64,000 nt of DNA from an uncultured Anaerotruncus sp. (GCA_944385965.1 CALWZG010000022.1:1-64000); one strand, 5' to 3'. Positions 33,437 through 42,852 are shown, counted from the first letter of the stretch. Made by a program: numbers and translations. The notes: generated from the letters alone by a model not told the origin.

Positions 33437-34738
33437 TTATTTTGACTCCTTTTTACGGCGCAGCCGCAGGGTTTTATAAAGCTTGAGTTTTAAGGGGTGA
33501 ACATCCTCGTCTGGATTCCGACGGGAAGTCAGTTTGGATTGCAGATGGAGGTAAGGGTGGGCCAGTTGGGCCCGCCGTTTCTCATGTAAAGCGTGGTTAT
33601 ATACCTGGATTACATACTGGGCCAAGTCGGTGGAACCACTATTTTCCACAGAGCAGCGGCAAGACTGGCTCAGATTCTTTTTCTCTTGAGGTGTCATAGC
33701 CTGGAAAGCCCGGATTTTATCTCCCATATCCTGAGCGGTATGGAAAATAAATCCATTGATACCGTCCCGTACCTGCCCCTCATTCAACGGGTCCTGGATT
33801 TGGAATACAGGAAGCCCACTGGCCATTCCCTCCAGCATGGAGATGGAATTGGTATCAGAGGTGGAGGCGGTGATGTAAAAGTCCGCTATTGTCAGATAAG
33901 GAGGCATTTTCTCATGCTCAATCTTTCCGGCGAAGGTCACCATGTCCAAAATACCCAAACGGGCGGCCTGTTCCTCCAGTTCAGGGCGGGTAGGCCCATC
34001 CCCGATGATAAGCAGCCGGATATTTTCCTCAGGGGAGAAGGTCTCTTTCCAGTAATCCAAAAGCAGGTCCACACTTTTTTCCCGGCCCAAGCGCCCCACA
34101 AAAACGCCCACAAAACTGTTTTCGCTGTATCCAAACTCCTCACGGAGCTTTTGCCGGTTTTCAGAATGGGCGTCCAAGCGAAAGGCGTCCAAATCTACCG
34201 GGTTGGGAATCACATTTACCGGTTTGTAAATCCCCACCTGCCGGAAATACTCCTCACATTTTTTGGAGGGACCGGTAAGGGCCTGGGCAAATTTAGCGAA
34301 CAGCTTTGTATATTTATGGGAAAGCTTGGTGGTCAGGGGAACCAGAGCCGGAGGGGCCACATAATAAACGTATTCGTCGTACATGGTGTGCAGGGTGTAT
34401 ACTAAGGCGATATCCAGAAGCATGGCAATCATCATTCCAGACAGCCCAACCCCAAACTCCTGATGAACATGAATAATATCCGGGCGAAACCGACGCACCA
34501 GTCTTAGGCGGGTGGTGGACAGCGGCATAGCCACCCCGTATCCGTAAAAACGTTTGGAGGTGCGGGCAGGACAATGGAGAACCCCATTGGCGATATAATG
34601 GCGCTGGGCGGTGGCATCCGCTGTAACCACCAGCACTTCATGTCCAAGAGCTTCTAGGCCGTCCTTCAGGGATTTCACATGGGTCACCACCCCATTGACA
34701 TGGGGCAGATAGGTTTCGGTGAACAACGCGATTCGCAT
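33437..34738 (-). CDS. GT4 glycosyltransferase (diglucosyl-diacylglycerol synthase type)
   Basis: A 433-aa retaining GT-B glycosyltransferase. The N-terminus MRIALFTETYLPHVNGVVTHV and the IIHVHQEFGVG and YTLHTMYDEYVYY segments match lipid-directed glucosyltransferases; the nucleotide-sugar site lies in VGRLGREKSVDLLLDYW and ASTSDTNSISMLEGMASGLPV. The C-terminal tail is basic (RRNPDEDVHPLKLKLYKTLR), consistent with membrane binding. It probably makes a membrane glycolipid or lipoteichoic acid anchor. It is the first gene of a two-gene operon under an operator-like palindrome. Confidence 0.85.
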   Translation of the reverse strand: MRIALFTETYLPHVNGVVTHVKSLKDGLEALGHEVLVVTADATAQRHYIANGVLHCPARTSKRFYGYGVAMPLSTTRLRLVRRFRPDIIHVHQEFGVGLSGMMIAMLLDIALVYTLHTMYDEYVYYVAPPALVPLTTKLSHKYTKLFAKFAQALTGPSKKCEEYFRQVGIYKPVNVIPNPVDLDAFRLDAHSENRQKLREEFGYSENSFVGVFVGRLGREKSVDLLLDYWKETFSPEENIRLLIIGDGPTRPELEEQAARLGILDMVTFAGKIEHEKMPPYLTIADFYITASTSDTNSISMLEGMASGLPVFQIQDPLNEGQVRDGINGFIFHTAQDMGDKIRAFQAMTPQEKKNLSQSCRCSVENSGSTDLAQYVIQVYNHALHEKRRAQLAHPYLHLQSKLTSRRNPDEDVHPLKLKLYKTLRLRRKKESK

Positions 34739-34781
34739 ACAACAACCTCCCTGCTGATTTTGGGACAGTCATACAATTTAA

Positions 34782-34821
34782 GTATAACATAATTGTGCAA
34801 GAAATCAATTGTTTTCTTGCG
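34782..34821 (-). promoter_or_regulatory. Promoter with overlapping inverted repeat
   Basis: Minus strand -35 TTGATT (34804-34809), 16-bp spacer, -10 TATACT (34782-34787). The -35 is covered by a dyad with perfect 8-bp arms GCAAGAAA-N8-TTTCTTGC (34798-34821), which looks like a repressor site. Confidence 0.65.
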
Positions 34822-34955
34822 GAAAATAGCAAAAATTCTATAGCTCTCCAAAAATGATTGGAGAGGAGGGAATAAAACAGAAAGACAGCAATCAAAAATA
34901 GATGTCTTGACAAATATCAAGTCTAATATTTGTAGTTTTTGCCGGGTGGATAAAT

Positions 34956-34984
34956 TTGCGTTCCAGGGAAAAAAGGTGTACAAT
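34956..34984 (+). promoter_or_regulatory. pncB promoter
   Basis: -35 TTGCGT (34956-34961), 17-bp spacer, -10 TACAAT (34979-34984). Another TTGACA at 34907 has only an 11-bp spacing to TAATAT and was not chosen. The rest of the 34.8-35.0 kb gap shows nothing else. Confidence 0.65.
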
Positions 34985-35043
34985 AAAAAACAAATTTGTG
35001 TGGGGCGGCAATAGGCCGCGAATTTAACCGTGAGGTGAGCGAC

Positions 35044-36495
35044 ATGATATCCAATTTACAGCGCAACCTGACCATGCTGACCGATTTCTATGAGATTACA
35101 ATGTCAAATGGGTATTTCCAATATGGCTTTCAGGACCGGGAAGCCATTTTCGACATGTTTTTTCGGAAGATACCGGATGGAGGCGGGTTCGCCATCTTTG
35201 CCGGGCTGGAGCAGCTGGTGGAGTATCTGAAGAATCTGAAATTTACTCAGGAGGACATTGCGTATCTGCGGGAAAAAGGACAGTTCTGCGAGGAATTTTT
35301 GGATTACCTGCTGCATTTTGAGTTTAAGTGCAGCGTCTGGTCTATGAAGGAAGGAACCCCAATTTTCCCCTATGAGCCGGTAGTGATGGTGAAAGGTCCC
35401 ATTATCCAGGCTCAGCTCATTGAGACCATGGTGCTGCTGACCATCAACCATCAATCCCTGATGGCCACCAAGGCCAATCGGATTGTCCGGGCGGCGAAAG
35501 GGCGTCCCATCTCGGAGTTTGGCTCCCGGCGGGCTCACAGTTATGACGCCGCGATTTTAGGCGCCAGAGCCACCTATATTGGAGGCTGTGCCGCTACCGC
35601 CTGCGCCATTGCGGACCGGGAATATGGGATTCCCGCGGTAGGAACCATGGCCCACAGTTGGGTGCAAGTGTTTGACAGTGAGTATGAGGCATTTAAAAAT
35701 TACGCTTTGATTTACCCAGATAACTGTATCTTTTTGGTAGATACCTATAATGTGATTCAATCAGGAATCCCCAACGCCATAAAGGTAGCGGATGAAATCC
35801 TCAAGCCCCAGGGAAAACGCTTGAAAGGGGTCCGGATTGATTCGGGAGACATCGCCTATCTGTCCAAAAAGGCCCGGAAGATGCTGGATGAAGCGGGGTA
35901 CACCGACTGTAAAATTATGGCGTCCAATTCTCTGGATGAGTACATCATTCAGGATTTGCTGGTGCAGGGCGCCAAGATTGACATTTTTGGTGTGGGAGAG
36001 AGCCTGATTACCAGCAAGTCCAACCCGGTATTTGGAGGGGTTTACAAGCTGGTAGCGGTGCAGAAAGGGGACACCTTCCTGCCTAAAATCAAAATCAGTG
36101 AAAGCATCGAGAAAATCACCACTCCTTGTTTTAAAAATGTATACCGCTTCTTTAACCGGGAGACAGGGCAGGCCATTGCGGATTATGTGACCCTCCATGA
36201 GGAGCAGGTGGATGACACCAAACCCATTACGATTTTTGACCCGGTGGCTACCTGGAAGAAAAAAACCATCACAAATTTCCGGGCGGAGCCTATCCTGACA
36301 CAAATTTTTGATGAAGGAAAATGTGTGTACGACCTTCCCGCCCTGGATGATATTCGGCAGTACTGCAAGGAGCAGGTGGATACCTTGTGGGAGGAAGTAA
36401 AACGCTTTGAGTTCCCCCACCACTATTATGTGGATTTGTCCGACCGTTTATGGAAGGAACGCAACGACCTGCTGGAAAAAATCAGCGTGAAGTAA
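35044..36495 (+). CDS. pncB: Nicotinate phosphoribosyltransferase
   Basis: Makes nicotinate mononucleotide from nicotinate and PRPP in the NAD salvage pathway. The 483-aa product shows the NAPRTase signatures NLTMLTDFYEITMSNGYF, SEFGSRRAHSYDAAI, the PRPP/phosphate loop VRIDSGDIAYLSKKAR and VFGVGESLITSKSNPVFGGVYKLV-like region around residue 320. ATG 35044 was preferred over 34996 because GAGGTGAG lies just upstream and the product then starts as family members do. It is monocistronic between its own promoter and terminator. Confidence 0.95.
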   Translation: MISNLQRNLTMLTDFYEITMSNGYFQYGFQDREAIFDMFFRKIPDGGGFAIFAGLEQLVEYLKNLKFTQEDIAYLREKGQFCEEFLDYLLHFEFKCSVWSMKEGTPIFPYEPVVMVKGPIIQAQLIETMVLLTINHQSLMATKANRIVRAAKGRPISEFGSRRAHSYDAAILGARATYIGGCAATACAIADREYGIPAVGTMAHSWVQVFDSEYEAFKNYALIYPDNCIFLVDTYNVIQSGIPNAIKVADEILKPQGKRLKGVRIDSGDIAYLSKKARKMLDEAGYTDCKIMASNSLDEYIIQDLLVQGAKIDIFGVGESLITSKSNPVFGGVYKLVAVQKGDTFLPKIKISESIEKITTPCFKNVYRFFNRETGQAIADYVTLHEEQVDDTKPITIFDPVATWKKKTITNFRAEPILTQIFDEGKCVYDLPALDDIRQYCKEQVDTLWEEVKRFEFPHHYYVDLSDRLWKERNDLLEKISVK

Positions 36496-36501
36496 AAACG
36501 G

Positions 36502-36536
36502 AAAGCCTCCCTCGTTTATACGGTGGGAGGCTTTTT
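36502..36536 (+). terminator. Terminator of pncB
   Basis: AAAGCCTCCC...GGGAGGCTTTTT stem followed by T residues; it also suits the convergent PH-domain gene. Confidence 0.88.
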
Positions 36537-36543
36537 ATAAAAA

Positions 36544-36942
36544 TTATTCAGCGTCCAGAGGGACTTCCTGCTCCGAGGGGTTGTCTTCCAAAAGCTCACC
36601 TACCCGCAGGCGCCGGGCTTCCTTCATGGCTTCCACCTGCTGGTGTATCAGCTCTTTTACCTCTCGGGGCTGTTTAATATTTTTCAGTTCCAGCACAGGG
36701 CTGCTTTTGTCAGAAGATTGAATGATGACGCTGCCCACCCCGAATATCCGCTGGGACAACGCTATGCGCAGGCTTAAATCCCGCACCCGATAAAGGATAA
36801 TTTCCTCCGCCCGCAGGTTCAGCAGCCCCGCTTCCACGAAAATCCGGTCTTCGGTCAGCGAATAGCGGGTAAAGGAAATGGGAAGGCCAAGGATTCTTTT
36901 CCGGTCCCTCCATAAATATTGCAATGGCTTCAATTTTTCCAT
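36544..36942 (-). CDS. PH domain-containing protein (bPH2/DUF304)
   Basis: A 132-aa soluble protein with one bacterial pleckstrin-homology domain: the strand pairs ISFTRYSLTEDRIFVEAGLLNLRAEE and ILYRVRDLSLRIALSQRIFGVGSVII are typical of the bPH2/DUF304 family, followed by the C-terminal helix KEL-IHQQVEAMKEARR. Membrane helices usual in YdbS/YdbT relatives are missing. Function is unknown. It has its own well-formed promoter. Confidence 0.8.
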   Translation of the reverse strand: MEKLKPLQYLWRDRKRILGLPISFTRYSLTEDRIFVEAGLLNLRAEEIILYRVRDLSLRIALSQRIFGVGSVIIQSSDKSSPVLELKNIKQPREVKELIHQQVEAMKEARRLRVGELLEDNPSEQEVPLDAE

Positions 36943-37001
36943 ACGAAAACCGTCCTTTCCCAGAGATTTTTGGCGCAGAGAACGCTCACTTTTATGTGTT
37001 T

Positions 37002-37030
37002 ATTATAATGCGGGACCGCTTTGGAATCAA
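37002..37030 (-). promoter_or_regulatory. Promoter of the PH-domain gene
   Basis: Minus strand -35 TTGATT (37025-37030), 17-bp spacer, -10 TATAAT (37002-37007). Confidence 0.8.
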
Positions 37031-37077
37031 GCACTCCTAAAAAGGGTTCAGAAGTAAGAAGCCTTTTTGCTGGGGGT

Positions 37078-37105
37078 TTGCATTTTTGGCGGCTTGTGCT
37101 AAAAT
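37078..37105 (+). promoter_or_regulatory. cimA promoter
   Basis: -35 TTGCAT (37078-37083), 16-bp spacer, -10 TAAAAT (37100-37105) preceded by TGC (extended -10). The start site would be near 37112, supporting the GTG start of cimA at 37131. Confidence 0.7.
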
Positions 37106-37130
37106 AAAAACCAGTGATGAGGTGAGAGAT

Positions 37131-38726
37131 GTGAGCAAAATAGAGATTTTCGACTCCACCCTGCGGGATGGAGCCCAAGGGGAGACGGTTTCCTTTTCGG
37201 TGGAGGATAAGCTGAACATCGCCCGTGTATTGGACCGGCTGGGGGTGGATTACATTGAGGCGGGAAATCCTTTCAGTAACCCCAAAGATGCGGAGTTTTT
37301 CCGCCGGGCCAGAGAGCTGGGACTGGAAAGGTCCCGTTTGGTGGCCTTTGGCTCTACCAGACGCAGAAATATGCCGGTAGAACAGGACCGCAACTGCCAA
37401 GCCCTTTTAGAGTCCGGGGTGGAGTGTGTGGCGGTATTTGGGAAAAGTTCTCAGTGGCAGGTTCGGGAGGTGCTGGGAACCACCCAGGAGGAAAACCTGC
37501 GGATGATTTATGACACGGTTTCCTACCTGACAAAGGCGGGAAAGCGGGTTTTCTTTGATGGGGAACATTTTTTTGATGGGTACAAGCAAAACCCCTACTA
37601 TGCGGAACAGACCCTGAGGGCGGCTCAGGAAGCGGGAGCGTATCGGTTGGTGCTTTGTGATACCAATGGAGGCTGCTTCCCGGATGAAATTCAGGGAATC
37701 GTGGGGGAGATGTGCAAAAAATTCCCTGGAATGATAGGAATTCATTGCCATGATGACACTGGCTGTGCTGTGGCCAATACCCTGGCGGCGGTCCATGGGG
37801 GAGTGGTCCATGTGCAGGGGACTTATATTGGAATTGGGGAGCGGTGCGGAAATACCAACCTGTCTACCGTTATCGCTGACCTCCAGCTCAAACAGGGGTA
37901 TCCCTGCATCCCGGCGGACCGGGTGCGGGAGATGACCCAGGCCGCCCGCCAGATTTCAGAAATCTGCAACATTCATCTGCCTCATACGATGGCTTATGTG
38001 GGTGAAAGCGCTTTCGCCCATAAAGGCGGTATGCATGTGGACGGGGTGATGAAAAACTCGGCGGCCTTTGAGCATATCAGCCCGGAGGCGGTGGGCAACC
38101 GCAGGCAAATTCTCCTTTCCGAGGTGGCTGGGCGGGCGGCTCTGGCGGCCAAGGTACAAACCTTCCTCCCAGATTTGCCGGAAAACGCGCCGGAGGTAGC
38201 CCGCCTGGTGGATACCCTAAAGGAACTGGAATTTGAAGGCTACCAATTTGAAGCGGCAGCGGCCAGCTTTGAACTGGTGGTACTCAAACAGCTGAAGCGG
38301 TTTACCCCCTTCTTTCAGTTGGTTCTGTTCCGAATCATCGGTGAGCAAGATCAGGCGGACCGGCATATGGCTTCAGCTATGGTCAAGCTGCGGGTAGGGG
38401 AACGGTACGAGATTACCGCTGACGAGGGAGACGGTCCGGTTCATGCTCTGGACCGGGCGCTGCGAAAGGCCTTGGAGGTATTTTATCCCACACTGGCGGG
38501 GGTTCGCCTGATTGACTATAAGGTGCGTGTGATGGAGGCAGGAAAAGCCACCGCTTCTATGGTACGGGTACTGATTGAGTCCTCCGACGGAAGGCATATG
38601 TGGACAACCGTAGGAGTCTCAAAGGATATTATCAACGCCTCTATGCGGGCGTTGGTGGACTCTATGGAATATAAACTGTATCAAGACCAGCAGGAGGGCC
38701 TGCTGACAGACAGGGGAGAGCTTTGA
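37131..38726 (+). CDS. cimA: (R)-citramalate synthase
   Basis: Condenses pyruvate and acetyl-CoA to citramalate, the first step of the threonine-independent isoleucine route. The 531-aa product has the HMG-CoA lyase-like TIM barrel (STLRDGAQGETVSFS, IHCHDDTGCAVANTLAAV, GIGERCGNTNL) and a C-terminal LeuA-type regulatory domain (about 410-520), typical of feedback inhibition. The length and EHFFDGYKQNP segment fit the long CimA type rather than LeuA. The start is GTG 37131 (VSKIEIFDSTL) behind GAGGTGAG. Two further genes follow in tight succession. Confidence 0.92.
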   Translation: MSKIEIFDSTLRDGAQGETVSFSVEDKLNIARVLDRLGVDYIEAGNPFSNPKDAEFFRRARELGLERSRLVAFGSTRRRNMPVEQDRNCQALLESGVECVAVFGKSSQWQVREVLGTTQEENLRMIYDTVSYLTKAGKRVFFDGEHFFDGYKQNPYYAEQTLRAAQEAGAYRLVLCDTNGGCFPDEIQGIVGEMCKKFPGMIGIHCHDDTGCAVANTLAAVHGGVVHVQGTYIGIGERCGNTNLSTVIADLQLKQGYPCIPADRVREMTQAARQISEICNIHLPHTMAYVGESAFAHKGGMHVDGVMKNSAAFEHISPEAVGNRRQILLSEVAGRAALAAKVQTFLPDLPENAPEVARLVDTLKELEFEGYQFEAAAASFELVVLKQLKRFTPFFQLVLFRIIGEQDQADRHMASAMVKLRVGERYEITADEGDGPVHALDRALRKALEVFYPTLAGVRLIDYKVRVMEAGKATASMVRVLIESSDGRHMWTTVGVSKDIINASMRALVDSMEYKLYQDQQEGLLTDRGEL

Positions 38727-39184
38727 TGAGGCTGGATAAGGAAGTTTTAATTGAGGAGCTGCGGAAAATAGATGAGGAACAGCTGAAAACTGGCCCTGTG
38801 GCTTTCCTGCTGGAGAAATGGGGCAGGCCATATCCAATTGTGGTAAAGGACCAGGGGGACTTTTTTGAGCTGACCACACGAGGCTTTTTTCATAAAAAGA
38901 TGCGGATTTCCAAAGAGGAGGTATTTCCAAAGAAACCTCAGGGAGTAGAGGGAATTCCCCAGCTGGCGGAACTGGTGGATCAGCTTTATGAGGTTTTAGG
39001 CGGGGACGCCTCTCCCTATCAGGAGATTTTTCAGGGGATTATAGGGGGATGTCCCTGCTTTCCGCCCACCAAGTGGCTGGGAGATATTTCGGAAGCCTTC
39101 CAGCAGGTGCTGTCGGAGAACGCCATTCAGGACCCGGATTTGAAGGGAAAAGTGGAGTCTGTCTGGCGGCAGCTGAAAATTTGA
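38726..39184 (+). CDS. Hypothetical protein after cimA
   Basis: A 152-aa soluble, acidic protein of no family I can name. It starts MRLDKEVLIEELRKIDEEQL and contains a predicted beta region (PIVVKDQGDFFELTTRGFFHKKMRI) then helices. A GGCPCFPP segment contains the only close Cys pair. The ATG overlaps the cimA stop by one base, with AGGGGAG upstream, so it is coupled to cimA. Confidence 0.65.
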   Translation: MRLDKEVLIEELRKIDEEQLKTGPVAFLLEKWGRPYPIVVKDQGDFFELTTRGFFHKKMRISKEEVFPKKPQGVEGIPQLAELVDQLYEVLGGDASPYQEIFQGIIGGCPCFPPTKWLGDISEAFQQVLSENAIQDPDLKGKVESVWRQLKI

Positions 39185-39203
39185 GGAAGCAAGGAATTAA
39201 AAA

Positions 39204-39722
39204 ATGGAGATAGAATTTCGCCAAGGAAAATTGGAAGATTTGCCGCAAATTATGGAGATGATTCAGCAGGCTCAAGCTTATTTTTCAGCAAAAGGAATCA
39301 ACCAGTGGCAGGGTGGGTATCCCAGTCAGGAAAGAATTCGGCAGGATATTCAGGAAAAAGCGGCTTGGGTGCTGAGGATAGGAGAAGAAATTGTGGCTTC
39401 CGCTGCTTTCTTTACTGCTGAGGAGCCCAGCTATCAGCAAATTCAAGGGGCTTGGCACACAAGTTCTCCATACGCCAGTATCCATCGGATGGCGGTAAGA
39501 GAGGATTGGAAAGGACAGGGTTTAGCGGGGCGGATGCTCACCCAGTTGGAGGCCCTGGCTAAAGAGAGAGGAATGGGCGTGCGGATTGATACCCACCGTG
39601 AAAATCTTTCCATGCGAAGAACGCTGGAAAAGAATGGATACCAGTATTGCGGTATCATCTATTTGGTAGAACCTGGGCCGGAGCAGGGACAAGAGCGGCT
39701 GGCCTACGATTATATCTGCTGA
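39204..39722 (+). CDS. GNAT-family N-acetyltransferase
   Basis: A 172-aa acetyl-CoA-dependent acetyltransferase. Strand-4/helix-3 acetyl-CoA motif VREDWKGQGLAGRMLTQLE is clear, preceded by SIHRMAV and followed by IDTHRENLSMRRTLEKNGYQYCG, the usual GNAT C-terminus. The acceptor is unknown. It lies 19 bp after the hypothetical gene and ends at a strong terminator. Confidence 0.88.
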   Translation: MEIEFRQGKLEDLPQIMEMIQQAQAYFSAKGINQWQGGYPSQERIRQDIQEKAAWVLRIGEEIVASAAFFTAEEPSYQQIQGAWHTSSPYASIHRMAVREDWKGQGLAGRMLTQLEALAKERGMGVRIDTHRENLSMRRTLEKNGYQYCGIIYLVEPGPEQGQERLAYDYIC

Positions 39723-39728
39723 ATATAC

Positions 39729-39772
39729 AAAAGGGCCGCCGCGGAATCTTAGATTCCGCGGCGGCCCTTTTT
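39729..39772. terminator. Very strong bidirectional terminator
   Basis: A nearly perfect stem of about 20 bp (AAAAGGGCCGCCGCGGAATC and its complement) between the convergent acetyltransferase and glf genes; it ends both operons. Confidence 0.95.
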
Positions 39773-39780
39773 GAGTCAGA

Positions 39781-40953
39781 TTACAGAGACTTTCGTTCAA
39801 GAAGGGAATCGGACAAGCGCAGGGCTTGAAGGATAGCCCCATCCATATTGTAATATTTGTATTCCGCCAACCGTCCGCAAAGGAAAAGATTGGGGAATTT
39901 TTCAGCCAGCTTCACATAGCGCTGGTACAAGGCCAGATTTTCCGGGTCGGAAATCACATAATAGGGGGTATTCCCCTGGGCGGCCATAGGGTCGTAGGCC
40001 ATGGGATATTCCCGCAAAATGGTGGTCACACCAGGCAGTTCCTGTCCGCTGAGTTTTTTAAACTCGGTGATGCGGGTGAAGTCCTCCTCATTGGGATAGT
40101 TCACCACAGCGGCAGGCTGGAAGCTGGTAGTTTCTAACCGCTGGAAATCCAGCCGCAGGGAGCGGTAGGGCAAAGGTCCGTAGGCGTAGCCAAACAGCTG
40201 GTCAATGGCCCCTGTAAAGATAACAGGTCCTTGGAAAGGAGTCCCTTCCAGAGAAATAACGCCATTAACTTCATCCAGCTTCAGCATGGTTCCAGCTTCC
40301 CGATTGGTCTGGACTTGGATATTTGGGCTGTCCAGCATAGCCTCAAAAATAGGGGTATATCCCTTTTCCGGCATAAATTGATAGGTGTCCTGGAAATAAC
40401 GGTCATCATATCCCAATACCACAGGCACCCGGTCAATCACCGAACGGTCCACCTGGTCAATGGGCATCCCCCATTGTTTGGCGGTATAATGGAGGAATAC
40501 CTTTTCAAAAACAAACTCCCCAAAGGAGTGGATGGTCTCGTCCTTGGCGCTGAGCAGAGACATGATGGACGCGGTACGCTGTCCCGGGAATAAATCTAGA
40601 AGCTTCTTTTGAATCTCCTGGGCTTTTTCTTTTGGGAACAGGGTATCCAGGGACTTAAAGTTGAAGGGAATCGGCACCAGCTGGCCATCTATGCGGCCCA
40701 AGACACGGTGTTCATAGGGAAACCATTTGGAAAATTGCTGGACATATTCCCATACCCGTTGGGAATTGGTGTGGAAAATATGGGGACCATACCAATGTAC
40801 CAATACTCCATTTTCATCTGGGGCATCATACATGTTTCCACCAATTTGGGGACGCTTGTCGATAACAAGCACCTTTTTGCCCGCCTGGGCCATCTGCTGG
40901 GCGGTTACTGCCCCGGAAAAACCAGCCCCAATTACAATGACATCATAATTCAT
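39781..40953 (-). CDS. glf: UDP-galactopyranose mutase
   Basis: Flavoenzyme converting UDP-galactopyranose to UDP-galactofuranose (390 aa). FAD motif VIGAGFSGAVTAQQMAQ, the substrate loop NMYDAPDENGVLVHWYGPHIFHT-like region with the conserved WYGPHIF, HYTAKQWG and the C-terminal RLAEYKYYNMDGAI are all present. It is the last gene of the polysaccharide operon, indicating that the glycan contains galactofuranose. Confidence 0.95.
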   Translation of the reverse strand: MNYDVIVIGAGFSGAVTAQQMAQAGKKVLVIDKRPQIGGNMYDAPDENGVLVHWYGPHIFHTNSQRVWEYVQQFSKWFPYEHRVLGRIDGQLVPIPFNFKSLDTLFPKEKAQEIQKKLLDLFPGQRTASIMSLLSAKDETIHSFGEFVFEKVFLHYTAKQWGMPIDQVDRSVIDRVPVVLGYDDRYFQDTYQFMPEKGYTPIFEAMLDSPNIQVQTNREAGTMLKLDEVNGVISLEGTPFQGPVIFTGAIDQLFGYAYGPLPYRSLRLDFQRLETTSFQPAAVVNYPNEEDFTRITEFKKLSGQELPGVTTILREYPMAYDPMAAQGNTPYYVISDPENLALYQRYVKLAEKFPNLFLCGRLAEYKYYNMDGAILQALRLSDSLLERKSL

Positions 40954-40968
40954 TTGCAGTTTCCTCCG

Positions 40969-42852
40969 TTATGCCTCAAATTTTGGCTTTACAAAGATGT
41001 GATATACCCGCTTCAAACGTTCTCTCCCCACCGTCCCTTTTGGCAGGAAATGGTCTACCACCTTCCGGGGAAGACCGAGAAGATTCCTTAACCATTGCCA
41101 ACGGCGTTGCTCGTCCAAACCATGAGCCACATGCCAGGCGTTGCCCTCCATCATGCGGAATACCAGCTGTTCATAATAGGGGGTTTTTCTGGCATACTCC
41201 CAAAAGACAGAAGCGTAATCCTCGTCGGGACGGTGCCAGGGTTTCATATATCCAGCGTAGTGAATGATTTTAGGGGCCTCATGGGCTTTTTGATAAGTTT
41301 TATAAATTTCCGCGGGAGCGTAGGTGACCACATGCTCCACCCGGTAGCGGGCACAGTCGGTAATCAGGTTCCAGGCCATATCCAGATAGTAGACCCGGCC
41401 CTCACAATACAGATTCAGTACATCCTGGTCACTGTATTTGTAACCGTGAGAGGCAAAGGTGAGCCATTGGGACAGGGAATAGGCTTCCCGCATGGCTTTG
41501 GTATTCAGCAGCAGAACCCCCGCCTGGAAATATTGATAAGGGTCCTTCATTTTCAGCTCGGTTTGGCAGTATTCCAGGGTGGAGGGATTGGCCCCATTAA
41601 TCTGACCCAGGAAATCTGGGTCCCTTGCCGCCGCCAGCATATGGTTTCCGATGTCTGTATCATACAGCTTGGCCACATCCTCCCGCACCACCAGGTCACA
41701 GTCCAGATAAAGCACCTTCTCATAGGTGGGGAGGATATCCTGAATCAAAAACCGGAAGAAGGTTTCTACACTGATATGTTCTTTGGCTTCCAGATGGTAG
41801 CCTCCCAACAGCCGTTCTGCGTCAAAGAACCGGAGGGAAACATTGGGATAATCCGCCACCATATTCAGTAAGATTCCCTGGTTCTCCTTGGAGACATCCG
41901 ATTCCAAAAGCACCAAATCATAGTTGCGCACAGGGGAGGTATGGTCCAAAACCGATTGCAGGCAGGTGGCGAAGATGGGGGAGAAATAGTTGTTGGCGGC
42001 AAACACCACCGGTACAGGATGGTCCGCGAAAGCGGGCAGCAGCATCTCCTGGGGGTCGGTGTTCTCAAACAGGACGCATTGCAGCTCTTTTACCCGAAGA
42101 TTGGGATTCTGTTCCAGCAGGCGCAGATAGTAAATCCCGAACAGCCGCTCGGAAAGATGCCCTGGGGTACGCAGAGCCTCCTGACTGTAATGGGTAAAAT
42201 CTGTGCGGCGCTCGAATTCCTCCAGAACGTCAAACATCCATTGGCAGTAATCCTGGAAAATGTCCTTGCGGAGAATGTACATATTGCAGAAGCTGGTCAC
42301 ATACCCCTCACAATGCTTCTTGGCCGCGGCGGCGTATTCAGGATATTTTTCCTCAATAATCTCAAGGACGGTTTTCAAATCTTTATAATGGAGCCGGGTG
42401 GCTTTTTTGTATTGGTCATCCACCGATTGGAAGTGTTGAGGCATTTTCCGCAGGTCTTTCCGGGTGGTGGTAATCACATCATACTGCTCCACCAGTTCTT
42501 GGATGGCTTGGTCATTCAGCTCATAATCCTCAATGGCTTTCCGGTCGATGTAAGGGTGGAGGATATTGCCCCAGGGGTCCTCCTTGAACTGCTCCTTGGA
42601 AAAGCTGAAATACCGGCGGTAGTGACAGAACCCATAGTAATCGGCGTCCAGATTTTTCCAGGCCCAATATTGGGCAGTCAGCTCGCAGTACATGGGGTTT
42701 TTCTCGGAGATGGACTCCCCTTGGTCATCGTACAGCATCCCAGGCAGCCGCTTTTTGGCGATGGCAGCCCCCACCTGAATAGGCAGCATCAGCTGGCTTT
42801 TGGGGTGGTCGGCAGGCTTATGACAGGAGATGAGAATTTTGATATTGGACAT
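40969..42852 (-). CDS. Two-domain glycosyltransferase (DUF4422 + GT8)
   Basis: A 627-aa protein with two transferase-like domains. Residues about 1-265 are a DUF4422 domain (NIKILISCHKPADHP start, MYCELTAQYWAWKNL, FCHYRRYF). Residues about 280-540 are a GT8 domain (VFAANNYFSPIFATCLQS, the DxD motif in VLYLDCDLVV, AGVLLLNTKAMRE, YSDQDVLNLYCEG and KIIHYAGYMKPW). Both domain types occur singly in capsule clusters; here one chain may add two successive sugars. The gene is 15 bp upstream of glf in the operon. Confidence 0.88.
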   Translation of the reverse strand: MSNIKILISCHKPADHPKSQLMLPIQVGAAIAKKRLPGMLYDDQGESISEKNPMYCELTAQYWAWKNLDADYYGFCHYRRYFSFSKEQFKEDPWGNILHPYIDRKAIEDYELNDQAIQELVEQYDVITTTRKDLRKMPQHFQSVDDQYKKATRLHYKDLKTVLEIIEEKYPEYAAAAKKHCEGYVTSFCNMYILRKDIFQDYCQWMFDVLEEFERRTDFTHYSQEALRTPGHLSERLFGIYYLRLLEQNPNLRVKELQCVLFENTDPQEMLLPAFADHPVPVVFAANNYFSPIFATCLQSVLDHTSPVRNYDLVLLESDVSKENQGILLNMVADYPNVSLRFFDAERLLGGYHLEAKEHISVETFFRFLIQDILPTYEKVLYLDCDLVVREDVAKLYDTDIGNHMLAAARDPDFLGQINGANPSTLEYCQTELKMKDPYQYFQAGVLLLNTKAMREAYSLSQWLTFASHGYKYSDQDVLNLYCEGRVYYLDMAWNLITDCARYRVEHVVTYAPAEIYKTYQKAHEAPKIIHYAGYMKPWHRPDEDYASVFWEYARKTPYYEQLVFRMMEGNAWHVAHGLDEQRRWQWLRNLLGLPRKVVDHFLPKGTVGRERLKRVYHIFVKPKFEA

